64,000 nt of DNA from DAIOEK01 sp963708715. Lineage in GTDB: Bacteria; Chloroflexota; Anaerolineae; Anaerolineales; Anaerolineaceae. Below are positions 1-9,429 of this stretch, in pieces; position 1 is the stretch's first letter; every line of letters begins with the position of its first letter. The position numbers and the translations under genes are program-made. Location of the stretch: contig CAVPSU010000002.1 in NCBI GenBank assembly GCA_963708715.1, positions 558,001-622,000 on the forward strand. The letters are read 5' to 3'. A model generated the notes under the pieces. It did no database searches, was not told the DNA's origin, and worked only from the letters and a program-made list of their open reading frames with translations.

Positions 1-793
1 AGGTACCGGGGAGTAAACCTGTCCAGGCAGCCGCCTGCGATGTTAATCCGCCTGCGCGCTGACCCATGGGTACGATCCGACGGGTCATCTTCTCATCAAT
101 AACGTTTTTTAATTTCGGATCTAAAGCGGCGAAATAATCAGCCCGGGGAAACCCTTCCCGCTTCGACCAGATTGCCTTGTATCCTGCGGTGCAACTGTTG
201 CGGCTCTCTTCCCCCGTGAGCTGCCAGACGACCCAATCAGCCGCTTCAAGCAAGCGGTCGGCTGCGTCGTAAATTTCAGGATCATCATGAACGATCTGCA
301 GAGTCTTGGCAAAGAACCACTCAGACGAGATCTTTCCACCATATCGATCCAGCCAGCTTTCACCCATCTCGCGAGCAGTAGCATTGATTTGATCGGCTTC
401 AGGCTGAGCAGAATGATGTTTCCATAACTTCACCCAGGCGTGAGGATGATTGCGATACGCTGGCAACTCGCACAGGGGCGTCCCATCTGCTTTGACTGGC
501 ATCATGGTGCAAGCCGTAAAATCAATACCAACTCCTATGACATCCGTTGGGTTCACTCCGGATATACGCAATACTTCCGGAATGGTATTTTGGAGCGTGC
601 GAATATAATCCTGTGGATCCTGGAGAGCCCAATCTGGTTCAAGTAGCACACCACTTTCTGGCAGGCGTTCGTCGATCACGGAATGAGAATAGGGATATAC
701 TGTCGTCGCCACTTCCTGTCCTTTTGACACATCCACCAGAACAGCCCGCCCGCTTTCTGTTCCAAAATCAACACCAACAGCATATTTGCTCAT
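1..793 (-). CDS. araB: L-ribulokinase (FGGY family), 3' end outside window
   Basis: FGGY-family carbohydrate kinase that would phosphorylate L-ribulose in L-arabinose breakdown. About 264 N-terminal residues are visible; the gene runs off the left edge. The start ATG at 793 is preceded by an AGGTGAG ribosome site. The N-terminus has the phosphate-binding GVDFGTESGRA motif, then a DFTACTMMPV segment typical of bacterial AraB rather than xylulokinase or glycerol kinase. It is the last visible gene of a minus-strand sugar uptake operon, 25 bases after the dehydrogenase. AraB is the best family match; another FGGY pentulokinase remains possible because the C-terminal domain is missing. No araA or araD is in the window. 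Confidence 0.85.
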   Translation of the reverse strand, partial: MSKYAVGVDFGTESGRAVLVDVSKGQEVATTVYPYSHSVIDERLPESGVLLEPDWALQDPQDYIRTLQNTIPEVLRISGVNPTDVIGVGIDFTACTMMPVKADGTPLCELPAYRNHPHAWVKLWKHHSAQPEADQINATAREMGESWLDRYGGKISSEWFFAKTLQIVHDDPEIYDAADRLLEAADWVVWQLTGEESRNSCTAGYKAIWSKREGFPRADYFAALDPKLKNVIDEKMTRRIVPMGQRAGGLTSQAAAWTGLLPGT

Positions 794-818
794 TCACTCA
801 CCTACTAAACCACGGAGA

Positions 819-1814
819 TCATAATCGGATCAGTACCTTCAAGCCTTCACGACGGACAGCAGTTTCAAAGCCTTTCTGGATATCCGCAAGTGGATAACGG
901 TGCGTAATAAGGGATATCAAATCTACCCGATGATTTGCAACAAGATCAATGGCGCGCGGGTAGGTTGATTTCATACGTCTGACCAGTTTGATGGTTAGTC
1001 CCTTGCGTCTGGCGGTTGAAGCGGTAAAGGAAGTCTGATCGTCATCCGGTATGCCAGCCAATATCACCTTCCCACCTATGGCTACCGCAGAGAAGGCGTC
1101 ATCCACGGCGCCCTGTGCCCCTGCCGCTTCAAAGGCGACATCCACCCCGCGTCCACCTGTGGCTTCAAGCGCAACGGGTTCCGGGAGCTGTCCATCTACC
1201 AGCCAGGCTTGGTCCACGCCCATTGACAAGGCGGCTTCCACCCGGTGTGGAAGGACGTCTGTTCCGATCACTTTCGCTGCACCTACCTGCCGGGCTACCT
1301 GAGCAATCAGCAGGCCAATCGGTCCACACCCGAATACTCCGATGGTCATTCCCGGTTTAATATGAGCCAGGTCCATCGCATGGATGGCCACCCCTAGAGG
1401 TTCCAGCAAAGCGCCTTCCTCATCAGATATCGTGTCTGGGAGTGGATGAATGAATCGTTGATCCCAGGCTACATACTCACGCAACGCACCGTCATCATTG
1501 CCATGACCTGCGAAGCGAATATCAGGACAAAGATTTGGGTCGCCGCGCAGACAAAATTCGCATTTTCCACATGGGATGGCTGGATCGACTGCCACACGCA
1601 CACCCTTTTTCGTGAGAGCGGCAAATTCGTGTCCCAATACCAGCGGTCTGATAATCCGGGCGTCCCCGATCCCGCCTTCGGTAAACCAGTGCAAGTCCGA
1701 TCCGCAGATACCCACAGCGGATACACGGAGCAATTCCTCACCTTCCCGGGGAATCGGAAGAGGTTCTTCAGAAAACCGAATGTCACTCGCTCCATGTAAC
1801 CGTAAGACCTTCAT
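819..1814 (-). CDS. Zinc-dependent medium-chain dehydrogenase (sorbitol/threonine dehydrogenase-like)
   Basis: NAD(P)-dependent alcohol/polyol dehydrogenase of 331 residues, slightly short for the family. Catalytic zinc ligands are visible at Cys37 and His62-Glu63; the structural zinc site is Cys82, Cys85, Cys88 and Cys96. A Rossmann motif GCGPIG lies near residue 160. The operon context (ribulokinase downstream, sugar importer upstream) suggests oxidation of a sugar, polyol or aldonate delivered by the importer. The exact substrate cannot be read from sequence; L-iditol, L-arabinitol or threonine-type substrates are all possible. The reading frame is intact. Confidence 0.85.
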   Translation of the reverse strand: MKVLRLHGASDIRFSEEPLPIPREGEELLRVSAVGICGSDLHWFTEGGIGDARIIRPLVLGHEFAALTKKGVRVAVDPAIPCGKCEFCLRGDPNLCPDIRFAGHGNDDGALREYVAWDQRFIHPLPDTISDEEGALLEPLGVAIHAMDLAHIKPGMTIGVFGCGPIGLLIAQVARQVGAAKVIGTDVLPHRVEAALSMGVDQAWLVDGQLPEPVALEATGGRGVDVAFEAAGAQGAVDDAFSAVAIGGKVILAGIPDDDQTSFTASTARRKGLTIKLVRRMKSTYPRAIDLVANHRVDLISLITHRYPLADIQKGFETAVRREGLKVLIRL

Positions 1815-1846
1815 GAATCTGGCCTTTCTTTGAGTTTCTTGGATGA

Positions 1847-2791
1847 CTATTGATCCGTGATATCAATGACGAAGTTGTTGAAAAGTCTTGTGCCAGTCTC
1901 AACACTCACCATAATGTAAAAGTTGTTGGCATCCTGAGGCGTCTGGACGGTAGTCACCCATTCTGTGGTTTTACCTGGACTGACCAGTGGAGCGGACACA
2001 CTCCCAGGGTCTTTATAAATTCCATACAAGATACCACCATCACCAACGACTGGCGGGGGACCAACATGAAGAGCCGATGGGTATTCACTGGAATTGATCT
2101 CTTGCCAGTGAAATTCAAGACCATCATTAGTGCGTGTAACACCAGTGAGAGAAAGGGTGACTTCGTTAAGTCCTGTTATCTTATCTCCGAGCTTGTGGAT
2201 TAGGCCATCCACGGGAGTCACGATTGGATATTCCAAATCTGTGGCGATCTTATCGAGGTCTACTTCCAGTTTTACATCGGTATTGGTGTCGTTTTTGTCG
2301 TAATAGTTGTATTCGCCTGAAACATAGCTCACATCAATAAAAAGCTTGGATCCCGGAACATGCTTCGTGGCTCGACACTCTACATAAATTAACTGCGTCT
2401 TCGGTTCAGCGTCTGTCCCAGTTGTGTACCCTTTTATCTGAAAACCCGGCGCCAGGTAATGACCTCCGGTACTGACAAAGACAGTATCGCAGTTGGTGGA
2501 TTGCCCATCTGCTGTTTTATATACAGCTGGTTTCGCCGGGGCTGCCTGCATGGCACTCCATTCACCAGTCTCATTCAGGATGGTAAGGTTAATGTGCAAA
2601 TCTCCAGAATCGTTCGAGCCAATATTTGTTGCCGTGGCAATCCAGCCTTTTGCTTGAGTCAGTTCTATGCCACATCCCCATCCACGATCATTGGGATCAC
2701 AAGCCGGAACTGCCACATAGCCGGTAGCAGCGAGTATAAGAACCAGAACACTCGCGACGAATGGGATTAGTAAAGGTTTTAATATTTGCAT
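1847..2791 (-). CDS. Secreted or membrane-anchored protein of unknown function in sugar operon
   Basis: No family recognised. The 314-residue protein begins with a hydrophobic segment (about residues 5-29) that ends in VPAC, and the rest is soluble and rich in Asn, Asp, Thr and aromatic residues, as in beta-rich extracytoplasmic proteins. Cysteines near residues 31, 40, 100 and 138 could form disulfides. The mature part reads like one or two beta-sandwich domains but no binding motif is evident. It lies inside the sugar transporter operon, directly after the permease with a fused extracytoplasmic domain, so it may act at the cell surface with that transporter. A GGGAG ribosome site lies 12 bases before the ATG. 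Confidence 0.6.
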   Translation of the reverse strand: MQILKPLLIPFVASVLVLILAATGYVAVPACDPNDRGWGCGIELTQAKGWIATATNIGSNDSGDLHINLTILNETGEWSAMQAAPAKPAVYKTADGQSTNCDTVFVSTGGHYLAPGFQIKGYTTGTDAEPKTQLIYVECRATKHVPGSKLFIDVSYVSGEYNYYDKNDTNTDVKLEVDLDKIATDLEYPIVTPVDGLIHKLGDKITGLNEVTLSLTGVTRTNDGLEFHWQEINSSEYPSALHVGPPPVVGDGGILYGIYKDPGSVSAPLVSPGKTTEWVTTVQTPQDANNFYIMVSVETGTRLFNNFVIDITDQ

Positions 2792-2829
2792 TTTCTATTC
2801 TTTCTCCCTTATCCTCGGCTTCGTCCGAT

Positions 2830-4386
2830 TTATGGAACAAAGTGAGGAATAATCTCATCAATAAGCGCGATAACTTGCCAGTAGGCGGGAGGGGTATCCG
2901 TTCCACCGTTAACTGCTTTTACGGTCTTTATCTGGTCACCATCAGAGACAGTTAGGAAGAATGTGTAACACTGTCCGCACGGTTCATGTTCAGTAGAGTA
3001 AAGCGTGTCCGTAAACCAACCCAGACTTTTAATTCCAGTGAGTAAATCACCCACTTCAGAAGGGGTTGTCTGTTTTTCCAGTGTATTTACACCTTCTTCC
3101 GCTGTGATTTTTCCATCGGGATAAATGGCATACAATTCGTCAACACAATTTGATCCGCCATTGTGTTCGTAGACTATGACCGCGCCAGACTCGATCAGGG
3201 CCGAAGCTTTGTCTTGCCGGAAAGGTTGTAATATGCATTTTGTAGGGATATTCGGCATGAACGCATTCACCCCGGCTACAACCAGGAATACTCCTGCGAT
3301 CACGCAGCCACTATAGATAAGTGACTTGCGATTACGGCGAAGCAATACGTCAAAACCTTCTTTCTTCTTTGCTCCGCCGCCAAACCGGACTTTCCGGGCT
3401 GCCAAAAAGCTCTGAATGCCAATGAAAATCAGTGTGAGTGCGCCTACAACGATGTTGGTCCACCATGAACTCAATCTTCCATTAAATTGAATTAGGGTTT
3501 GGGTAAGACCCAGAACAAGGACGCCAAACAGCGTGCCTAGAACATAGCCTGATCCTCCGCTCAACATCGTTCCGCCCATCACAACCGCGGCAATGACAGT
3601 TAATTCAAAACCGGTTGCATATAATCCATGCCCGGAGCCCACATAAATATTCAATGTCAAGCCAGCCAATGCGGAGCAAAACCCAGCGAACGTGTAAACG
3701 AGAACCTTGGTTGAGTTCACTGGAAGACCCATTAATCGCGCGGATTGCTCATTTCCGCCGATGGCGTAAATTGTGCGGCCGAAACGCGTATAGTGGGCAA
3801 TATAAACCGCAAGCCCCAAAACCACCAGGGAAACAATCACGAGAAGGGAGATGAATGCACCTTCCTTCGCAATAGGATCGCTTAATCCGGGAATGAATAT
3901 TTTAGTCTGCGAGAGGATTTTATAAATACGGTTGTCAACAGCTATCGCGTCATCACTGATAAAGAAACATAATCCACGGGTAAACCATAGTCCAGCCAGG
4001 GTGGCAATAAAAGGCTGGACCTTCATGTAAGTGATAAATGCCCCAAGAATTGTACCCAGGGTCATGCCCATAAGGAGCATGAGAAGCATCACAACCCATG
4101 GATTCCAATCCGCCCGGATCAAAGCGGAAGCAGCGACTGTTGTCAAAGCCACCACGCCACTCACAGAAAGATCAATACCACCCGTAAGGATAACAAACGT
4201 CCCACCGATTGCAGCGATGAGCAGGAATGGAGATGTGCGGAACAGATTAAGGAATATCTGCGGGTCCCGCATACCCTTGTAAAAGCCCGCTCCTATGGAA
4301 TAGGCAATGACTAACAACGCGGCTGTCGCGAAAACAGGGATGAATCTCCGGTTATTGGTGATAAAAGTGTTAATTCGCTGCTTCAT
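2830..4386 (-). CDS. Sugar ABC transporter permease with extra C-terminal extracytoplasmic domain
   Basis: Inner-membrane permease of the ribose/galactofuranose importer type (YjfF-like). Residues 1-335 are the usual permease with the ILTGGIDLSVSG loop near residue 66 and the GGNEQSARLMG coupling segment near 210. The protein is 518 residues, against about 330 for the family. After a basic linker (residues 331-354) comes one more membrane helix (355-376) and a soluble domain to residue 518 with four cysteines (384, 414, 470, 473). The extra domain has a YPDGKI strand and a CGQCYTFFLTVSDG strand and is not recognised. It overlaps the preceding permease by four bases, so the two are translationally coupled. 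Confidence 0.85.
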   Translation of the reverse strand: MKQRINTFITNNRRFIPVFATAALLVIAYSIGAGFYKGMRDPQIFLNLFRTSPFLLIAAIGGTFVILTGGIDLSVSGVVALTTVAASALIRADWNPWVVMLLMLLMGMTLGTILGAFITYMKVQPFIATLAGLWFTRGLCFFISDDAIAVDNRIYKILSQTKIFIPGLSDPIAKEGAFISLLVIVSLVVLGLAVYIAHYTRFGRTIYAIGGNEQSARLMGLPVNSTKVLVYTFAGFCSALAGLTLNIYVGSGHGLYATGFELTVIAAVVMGGTMLSGGSGYVLGTLFGVLVLGLTQTLIQFNGRLSSWWTNIVVGALTLIFIGIQSFLAARKVRFGGGAKKKEGFDVLLRRNRKSLIYSGCVIAGVFLVVAGVNAFMPNIPTKCILQPFRQDKASALIESGAVIVYEHNGGSNCVDELYAIYPDGKITAEEGVNTLEKQTTPSEVGDLLTGIKSLGWFTDTLYSTEHEPCGQCYTFFLTVSDGDQIKTVKAVNGGTDTPPAYWQVIALIDEIIPHFVP

Positions 4387-5468
4387 GGCTGGACTTCTTT
4401 CTTCTGCGTGGTAATTCTTCGGAATAAGGTTTTAACCTGTTCCGAATACAGCAGGAGCACCAGAATAACCACCACACCCTTGACGGCCAAAACAGCGTTT
4501 GCCGGCACACCAATCGCATACATGGATGTCGTGGTTGCCTGCATGACCAGCGCACCGATAACGCTTGCTAATAATGAGAAGCGGCCTCCTGTCATCAGTG
4601 TCCCGCCGATAACCACAGCCAGAATGGCATCAAGTTCCAGTGCCCAACCAATATTGTTGGCATCCGATGTTTTTATATTCGCGCTAGCCAGAATACCGGC
4701 CATTCCAGCGAATAGTCCGCAAAGGGTATACGCTAATAATTTTATTTTCTTCTGATCAATGCCACTGAAGAAACTGGATCGCGCGTTAACACCCACAGAC
4801 TCGATAAACAATCCGATGGATGTTTTGCGCGTAAAAAACCAAAGAAGTGTAAAAACCAGGATCACTATATACAATGGGATTGGTAGAATCGCCCATCCGT
4901 TTCCAATATAGGCGTAAGGTTCATAAAAAATCTGGATCCTGATCCCGTTTGTGATCAATTGGGCAATACCACGCCCGGCGATCATGAGAATGAGTGTTCC
5001 AACCATTGGCTGGATTTTTGCATAAGCCACCAGCAAGCCATTCCAAAATCCGCATAGGGCTGAAACGATCAGTGTCACAAGAAGCACCGCCCACAAGGGG
5101 GCGTATGTAAAATTGGGATCGCTGACCAGTTTTTGAAGGTTTTCAGGTAATTCCTTGGCCATCACGTAAGGATTCATCATCAGAGCCGCAATGGATGCAG
5201 CGATTGCCATGACAGCTCCTACCGAGAGGTCCACTCCTCCAGTAGCGATGACCAGCGTCATACCAAGTGCCAGTAAGATGACAGTGGAGCCGCTTCGCAG
5301 GATGTCTATCACGTTCCCATAAAGATTTCCATCCCTGACCTCTATGGCAAAAAAACCGCGAACGAAAACCAGGTCAAAGAGCATAACCAGCAGTAAGGCG
5401 AATATCGGAAAGAAAAGCCTGCTCTCCGTGACCTTTCTCCATTCGAAAGAAGAGATGGGTGGTCTCAT
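4383..5468 (-). CDS. Sugar ABC transporter permease (YtfT-like)
   Basis: Second permease of the heterodimeric importer, 361 residues, with the family ATGGVDLSVGAVMA motif and about nine to ten membrane helices. It shares the overall fold of its neighbour but ends at the normal length with no extra domain. It overlaps the ATPase gene upstream and the other permease downstream by ATGA, which indicates a coupled operon. The combination of one tandem ATPase, two different permeases and a YtfQ-like lipoprotein matches the galactofuranose/arabinofuranose importer subfamily. Together with a ribulokinase, this favours a furanose or L-arabinose type substrate. Confidence 0.88.
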   Translation of the reverse strand: MRPPISSFEWRKVTESRLFFPIFALLLVMLFDLVFVRGFFAIEVRDGNLYGNVIDILRSGSTVILLALGMTLVIATGGVDLSVGAVMAIAASIAALMMNPYVMAKELPENLQKLVSDPNFTYAPLWAVLLVTLIVSALCGFWNGLLVAYAKIQPMVGTLILMIAGRGIAQLITNGIRIQIFYEPYAYIGNGWAILPIPLYIVILVFTLLWFFTRKTSIGLFIESVGVNARSSFFSGIDQKKIKLLAYTLCGLFAGMAGILASANIKTSDANNIGWALELDAILAVVIGGTLMTGGRFSLLASVIGALVMQATTTSMYAIGVPANAVLAVKGVVVILVLLLYSEQVKTLFRRITTQKKEVQP

Positions 5469-6988
5469 ATTCCTTCACTTCCTGCCATTGATTGCATAAT
5501 CTGACGCTCGGTTACTTCACCGCTAAATTCAGTGACTTTATCTTTTTCCCTCAGAACAATGATGCGGTGACTTGTTCGTAACACTTCATCCAGTTCGGAT
5601 GAAATAAACATGCATGACTTGCCTTCTTCGGCAAGCTCAAGCACGAGTTTTTGAATTTCGGCTTTCGTACCCACATCAATACCCCGTGTAGGTTCATCCA
5701 GAATTAGAAGACGAGGATTTGTAGCCAGCCAACGGGCAAGAATGACCTTTTGCTGGTTACCCCCGCTTAGATTTTTTACGAGTTGTTCAGCAGTTGGTGT
5801 CGCGATATTTAACAATTTAATGTACTTATCAGCGATTTCATTTTGTTCCGTAGCACTCAGGTATTTGAACCAACCGCGCCTGGCTTGCATCGCCAGGATG
5901 ATATTTTCCCTCACGGTTAGATCCCCCAGTATCCCTTCCGCTTTTCGATCTTCCGGGCATAGCGCAATCCCGCGGTCGATTGACTTGAGAGGGGAGAATT
6001 CGCTTATATCTTTACCGTCCATTGTGACAGTGCCGCTATCCGCGGTTTCAATGCCAAATAATAGTTGCGCCATTTCGGTCCGGCCAGAACCGAGTAATCC
6101 CGCAAGACCAACCACTTCTCCGGCATGCAACTCCAGGTCGAAAGGTTTGATGGAATCAGCCAGGCCAAGTCCCTTCGCATCAAGTAATATCTTGTTCTGG
6201 ATATGCTGGCTGCTTTCAAGCTTGAGCTTGGACATATCGTCAAGTTCATTTAATATCCGGCCGATCATTTTCGCGATCAATTCGAGGCGCGACAACGATT
6301 TAGTTTCATACGTTCCAACCAGGTTGCCGTTCCTGAGAACAGTAATTCGGTCTGCTACTTCATATACCTGGTCGAGAAAATGCGTGATGAAAATGATAGC
6401 CATTCCTTCACTTTTCAGTTTGCGCATTACACTGAAGAGTTGCTCAGTTTCATGAGTTGTGAGACTTGAAGTAGGCTCATCTAATATCAAAATACGGGCG
6501 GATGATATTTCGAGTGCCCGCGCAATGGCAGCCATCTGTTGAATCGCTACTGAATAGGAACCCAACATCTGAGTCACATCGATATCCACATCCAATTCCA
6601 TGAGCAGTCTCTTTGCTTGTTTATTTATGGAGGTCCAATCAATACTCCCGGATTTCAAGGGAGCACGACCGATCATGATGTTTTCTGCTACGGTGAGATT
6701 AGGACAAAGGTTGACTTCTTGATAAACAGTGCTGATCCCCAAGACTTGAGCGTGTTGAGGAGATTTGATCGAGATTTCATTCCCCTCAAGAGTTATCGTG
6801 CCCTTATCTGGATGCTCAACTCCGGTGAGAACTTTGATTAAAGTCGACTTACCCGCTCCATTTTCTCCCAGCAGCGCATGGATTTCTCCCTTCGCAAGGG
6901 AAAAATTCACGTTATCCAGTGCATGGACACCCGGAAAGGACTTATCGATCCCCGTCATTCGTAGGATTTCTTTGTCAGATTCTGCCAT
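5465..6988 (-). CDS. Sugar ABC transporter ATP-binding protein, tandem ATPase (YtfR/RbsA-like)
   Basis: Cytoplasmic ATPase with two nucleotide-binding halves that powers the sugar importer. In the N-terminal half a GENGAGKST Walker A is followed by an ILILDEPTSSL Walker B. In the C-terminal half the Walker A is degenerate (GLLGSGRTE), while LSGGNQQK and LLILDEPTRGID are intact; this asymmetry is normal for the family. I chose the ATG at 6988 because it follows a GAGG-CAGGAT ribosome site and fits the family N-terminus; an in-frame ATG at 7015 has weaker support. A strong hairpin separates it from the lipoprotein gene. Confidence 0.9.
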   Translation of the reverse strand: MAESDKEILRMTGIDKSFPGVHALDNVNFSLAKGEIHALLGENGAGKSTLIKVLTGVEHPDKGTITLEGNEISIKSPQHAQVLGISTVYQEVNLCPNLTVAENIMIGRAPLKSGSIDWTSINKQAKRLLMELDVDIDVTQMLGSYSVAIQQMAAIARALEISSARILILDEPTSSLTTHETEQLFSVMRKLKSEGMAIIFITHFLDQVYEVADRITVLRNGNLVGTYETKSLSRLELIAKMIGRILNELDDMSKLKLESSQHIQNKILLDAKGLGLADSIKPFDLELHAGEVVGLAGLLGSGRTEMAQLLFGIETADSGTVTMDGKDISEFSPLKSIDRGIALCPEDRKAEGILGDLTVRENIILAMQARRGWFKYLSATEQNEIADKYIKLLNIATPTAEQLVKNLSGGNQQKVILARWLATNPRLLILDEPTRGIDVGTKAEIQKLVLELAEEGKSCMFISSELDEVLRTSHRIIVLREKDKVTEFSGEVTERQIMQSMAGSEGI

Positions 6989-7041
6989 ATCCTGCCTCTG
7001 CACAGACTTAATCATCCACTTATTCTTTTGGGAGGTTAGGT

Positions 7042-7067
7042 GAGAAGCGGCGCTAACGCCGCTTCTC
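7042..7067 (-). terminator. Intercistronic hairpin between binding protein and ATPase
   Basis: Perfect 11-base inverted repeat GAGAAGCGGCG / CGCCGCTTCTC with a four-base loop. It lies between the stop of the lipoprotein gene (7134) and the ATPase start (6988). There is no T-run on the minus strand, so it is more likely an attenuator or mRNA-stabilising hairpin that lets the binding protein be made in excess than a full terminator. Confidence 0.7.
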
Positions 7068-7133
7068 TATTAGATAACCATTTTCACTGATTGGTTTATT
7101 ACTCCCCGGTTAGCCAGGTTTTGGATTCAAAAT

Positions 7134-8183
7134 CTAGTATGTCCGGCTGGGGAAAATCGCTTCAGCATCTTTCTGGTAGAAAATACCTTCCTGTGAAGGA
7201 ATCCATGCGGGTAGTTTTTCACCATTGAGTGCCTTCAGAGCGGCTTCAAAGGTTTGTGGTGCCAGGAGGGGATTGCACTCGAGGACTGTATTAATCTCTC
7301 CAGCAATCATTCCCTTGAATGCGCCTGCGGTCCCATCCACCGTGATGATCTTGATGTCGACAGCGGGTTTAAGGCCAGCTTCTTTGATGGCCAATGCGGC
7401 GCCGAGACCCATTTCATCATTCTGCGCAAACACACCCTGGATATCAGGATCCTTCTTGAGGAAGGCAGCCATTACGTCTTTTCCTTCAGTAGCGCTCCAG
7501 TTCGCGGTCTGGGACTGGGTAATGTTGATACCACACTCGGTCATGGTTTCGCGGAAACCAACACCACGATCTTTCGCTGCGGATGAACCTACATTGCCGA
7601 CCAGTTCGACAACATTTTTCTTCGGGCTGTCTTTCAGCAAGACACACATTTCTTTGCCGGCGTTCTGGCCTTCCAGCGCGAAGTCTGCGCCAATGTAAGT
7701 TGCGTATAGATCACTTGGGGCATCAATGCGGCGATCTTCAATCACAACGGTTTTCCCGGCAGTTTTTGCTTCTTTAAGAACATCATCCCAACCGGTGGTT
7801 TCGAGTGCGGCGAGGACAATTACATTGACTTCCGGATCGGCGATGAAATTACGGAAAGCAGAGACCTGATTCTCGAGTTTGTTCTGGGCATCATAGAATT
7901 TCAAGTTGACCCCCAATTTGGTGGCAGTCTCTTTAAATGAAGCTGTGTTGGCTGCGCGCCATCCACCTTCAGAACCAGTTTGGATAAAACCGACCGTCAT
8001 ATCAGCATAGGTATAGACCTTCGCTGCGGGTGCGGCGGGAGCAGCCGGAGCCGCTGGGGCGGCAGGTGCTGCAGGTGCGGCTGGTTCGACTGGTGCTGCA
8101 GGGGCAGCAGGCGCTGCGGGAGCGCATGCGACTAGTACCATGGTAGCGAGTAAGATTACTGCGATTAACTTAGCACGAAACAT
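7134..8183 (-). CDS. Sugar-binding lipoprotein of ABC importer (YtfQ-like)
   Basis: Periplasmic-binding-protein type 1 fold, membrane-anchored. A signal peptide ends in a lipobox (VLVAC, Cys20 from the chosen start). It is followed by an Ala/Pro linker of about 35 residues built from AAP repeats, then a binding domain beginning near DMTVGFIQTGSEGGW, which resembles the YtfQ/RbsB opening strand. I chose the ATG at 8183 because the AAGGAG site lies eight bases before it; the ATG at 8189 would leave only one or two bases. The gene heads the importer operon. Substrate is probably a furanose sugar or L-arabinose by context. Confidence 0.88.
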   Translation of the reverse strand: MFRAKLIAVILLATMVLVACAPAAPAAPAAPVEPAAPAAPAAPAAPAAPAAPAAKVYTYADMTVGFIQTGSEGGWRAANTASFKETATKLGVNLKFYDAQNKLENQVSAFRNFIADPEVNVIVLAALETTGWDDVLKEAKTAGKTVVIEDRRIDAPSDLYATYIGADFALEGQNAGKEMCVLLKDSPKKNVVELVGNVGSSAAKDRGVGFRETMTECGINITQSQTANWSATEGKDVMAAFLKKDPDIQGVFAQNDEMGLGAALAIKEAGLKPAVDIKIITVDGTAGAFKGMIAGEINTVLECNPLLAPQTFEAALKALNGEKLPAWIPSQEGIFYQKDAEAIFPSRTY

Positions 8184-8374
8184 GATCATCTCTCCTTATT
8201 ATGTTTGAGGGGTTCTCCTCGCGGAGTTGTGGTGCGGTATAATCTAGCAGGTGTCGGGAAGTCTCTACAGAATAGAGCTCCTGTACCGCTTTGAAGTGCT
8301 TGCCAAGGGACCACAATCACTGGGCGGGCACTTCATTTTTCAATCACAATCGGTCTTCTCAGATTCACCTCCTT

Positions 8375-9427
8375 TTATTCCAACACTTTATATTTCACTG
8401 AACTTTCGCGCTCAACTAATGCGGGTGTCAACATGATGTTGGCTGGTTCGTTTACCTCCTGTTCCAAACGATCCGAATCAATAATCTTGACCACTTCTTC
8501 TACAGCTATTCTTCCCATAGCGTATTGTTCTGATTGGATGGTGGTCAATGGGGGACAAAAATAAGCTGATTCGGGAATATTATCGAAACCGACAATGCCG
8601 AGGTCTTCAGGGATCCGAAGATTTCTCTGACAGGCGACTTGAATGACACTCAATGCCATCTGATCGTTAGCGACGAAAACCGCGTCCATTTCTGGATATT
8701 GCTGTAACAGCTTTTCGATGGCAGTGGCACCACTTGCAGAAGACCAGTTGCCTTCAGTCCAATGTGAATCTAAAACCTGAATTCCTTCTTCCTGCAGCGT
8801 TTCTTTCCAGGCAGCCATACGCTGACGTGATTCCCACCAGTCCAGCGGACCTGAGATGTGACCTATATGGCGGTAACCTTGTTCAAGCAGATGTCGCATT
8901 GCCATCTGTCCGCCTTTGTAATTGTCGATCGATACCACTGGGATTTGATTGCGAGGCTCCATGGTAAGGAAGACGATCGGTATCTCAAGATCGGGAATGG
9001 TACTGCTCAACCATTCGCGGTTTTCGCCAACCTCTGGAACAGCCCAAATGATTCCATCCGCATGACGGGATAAAAATTCCTGCAATATGGGGAGGACGTG
9101 ATTGGCGTTAAAACTGGGCAGTTCTTTTAAGAGCAGGGAATATCCAAGTTCTTCAGCCGCGTTTGTGATGCCACTTAATGTACGTGAGGGACCTGTGTAT
9201 TTTAAACCTGCCGTCACCACACCCAGGGTGTAACTTCGTTGCTGGATCAGACTGCGTGCCAGGGCACTGGGTTGGTAACCCAGTTCTTCGATGATTTTTT
9301 GGACACGTTCGCGGGTTTCGGGTGAGACATCCGGGCGATCATTCATCACACGGGATACAGTCTGCGTAGAAACTCCTGCTGCTGAGGCGACTTGCTTAAT
9401 ATTGGGCCGTTTATGCTTGATCACCAT
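8375..9427 (-). CDS. LacI-family transcriptional regulator
   Basis: 350-residue repressor with an N-terminal helix-turn-helix (ASAAGVSTQTVSRVMN, about residues 13-28) and hinge, then a sugar-binding core (residues about 60-340) with a typical FDNIPES segment near residue 280. It lies upstream of and on the same strand as the sugar importer operon and probably senses the imported sugar. The start codon is only two bases from an array of 12-base repeats containing a GTTATCGATAAC palindrome, so it probably represses itself. The 185 bases between it and the binding protein contain a GAAGTGC/GCACTTC inverted repeat but no copy of that palindrome. Confidence 0.9.
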   Translation of the reverse strand: MVIKHKRPNIKQVASAAGVSTQTVSRVMNDRPDVSPETRERVQKIIEELGYQPSALARSLIQQRSYTLGVVTAGLKYTGPSRTLSGITNAAEELGYSLLLKELPSFNANHVLPILQEFLSRHADGIIWAVPEVGENREWLSSTIPDLEIPIVFLTMEPRNQIPVVSIDNYKGGQMAMRHLLEQGYRHIGHISGPLDWWESRQRMAAWKETLQEEGIQVLDSHWTEGNWSSASGATAIEKLLQQYPEMDAVFVANDQMALSVIQVACQRNLRIPEDLGIVGFDNIPESAYFCPPLTTIQSEQYAMGRIAVEEVVKIIDSDRLEQEVNEPANIMLTPALVERESSVKYKVLE

Positions 9428-9429
9428 AT

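Noticed and set aside
8190..8374. LacI operator before the sugar-binding protein gene
   Set aside because: No GTTATCGATAAC or recognisable half-site copy; only a GAAGTGC/GCACTTC inverted repeat is present.
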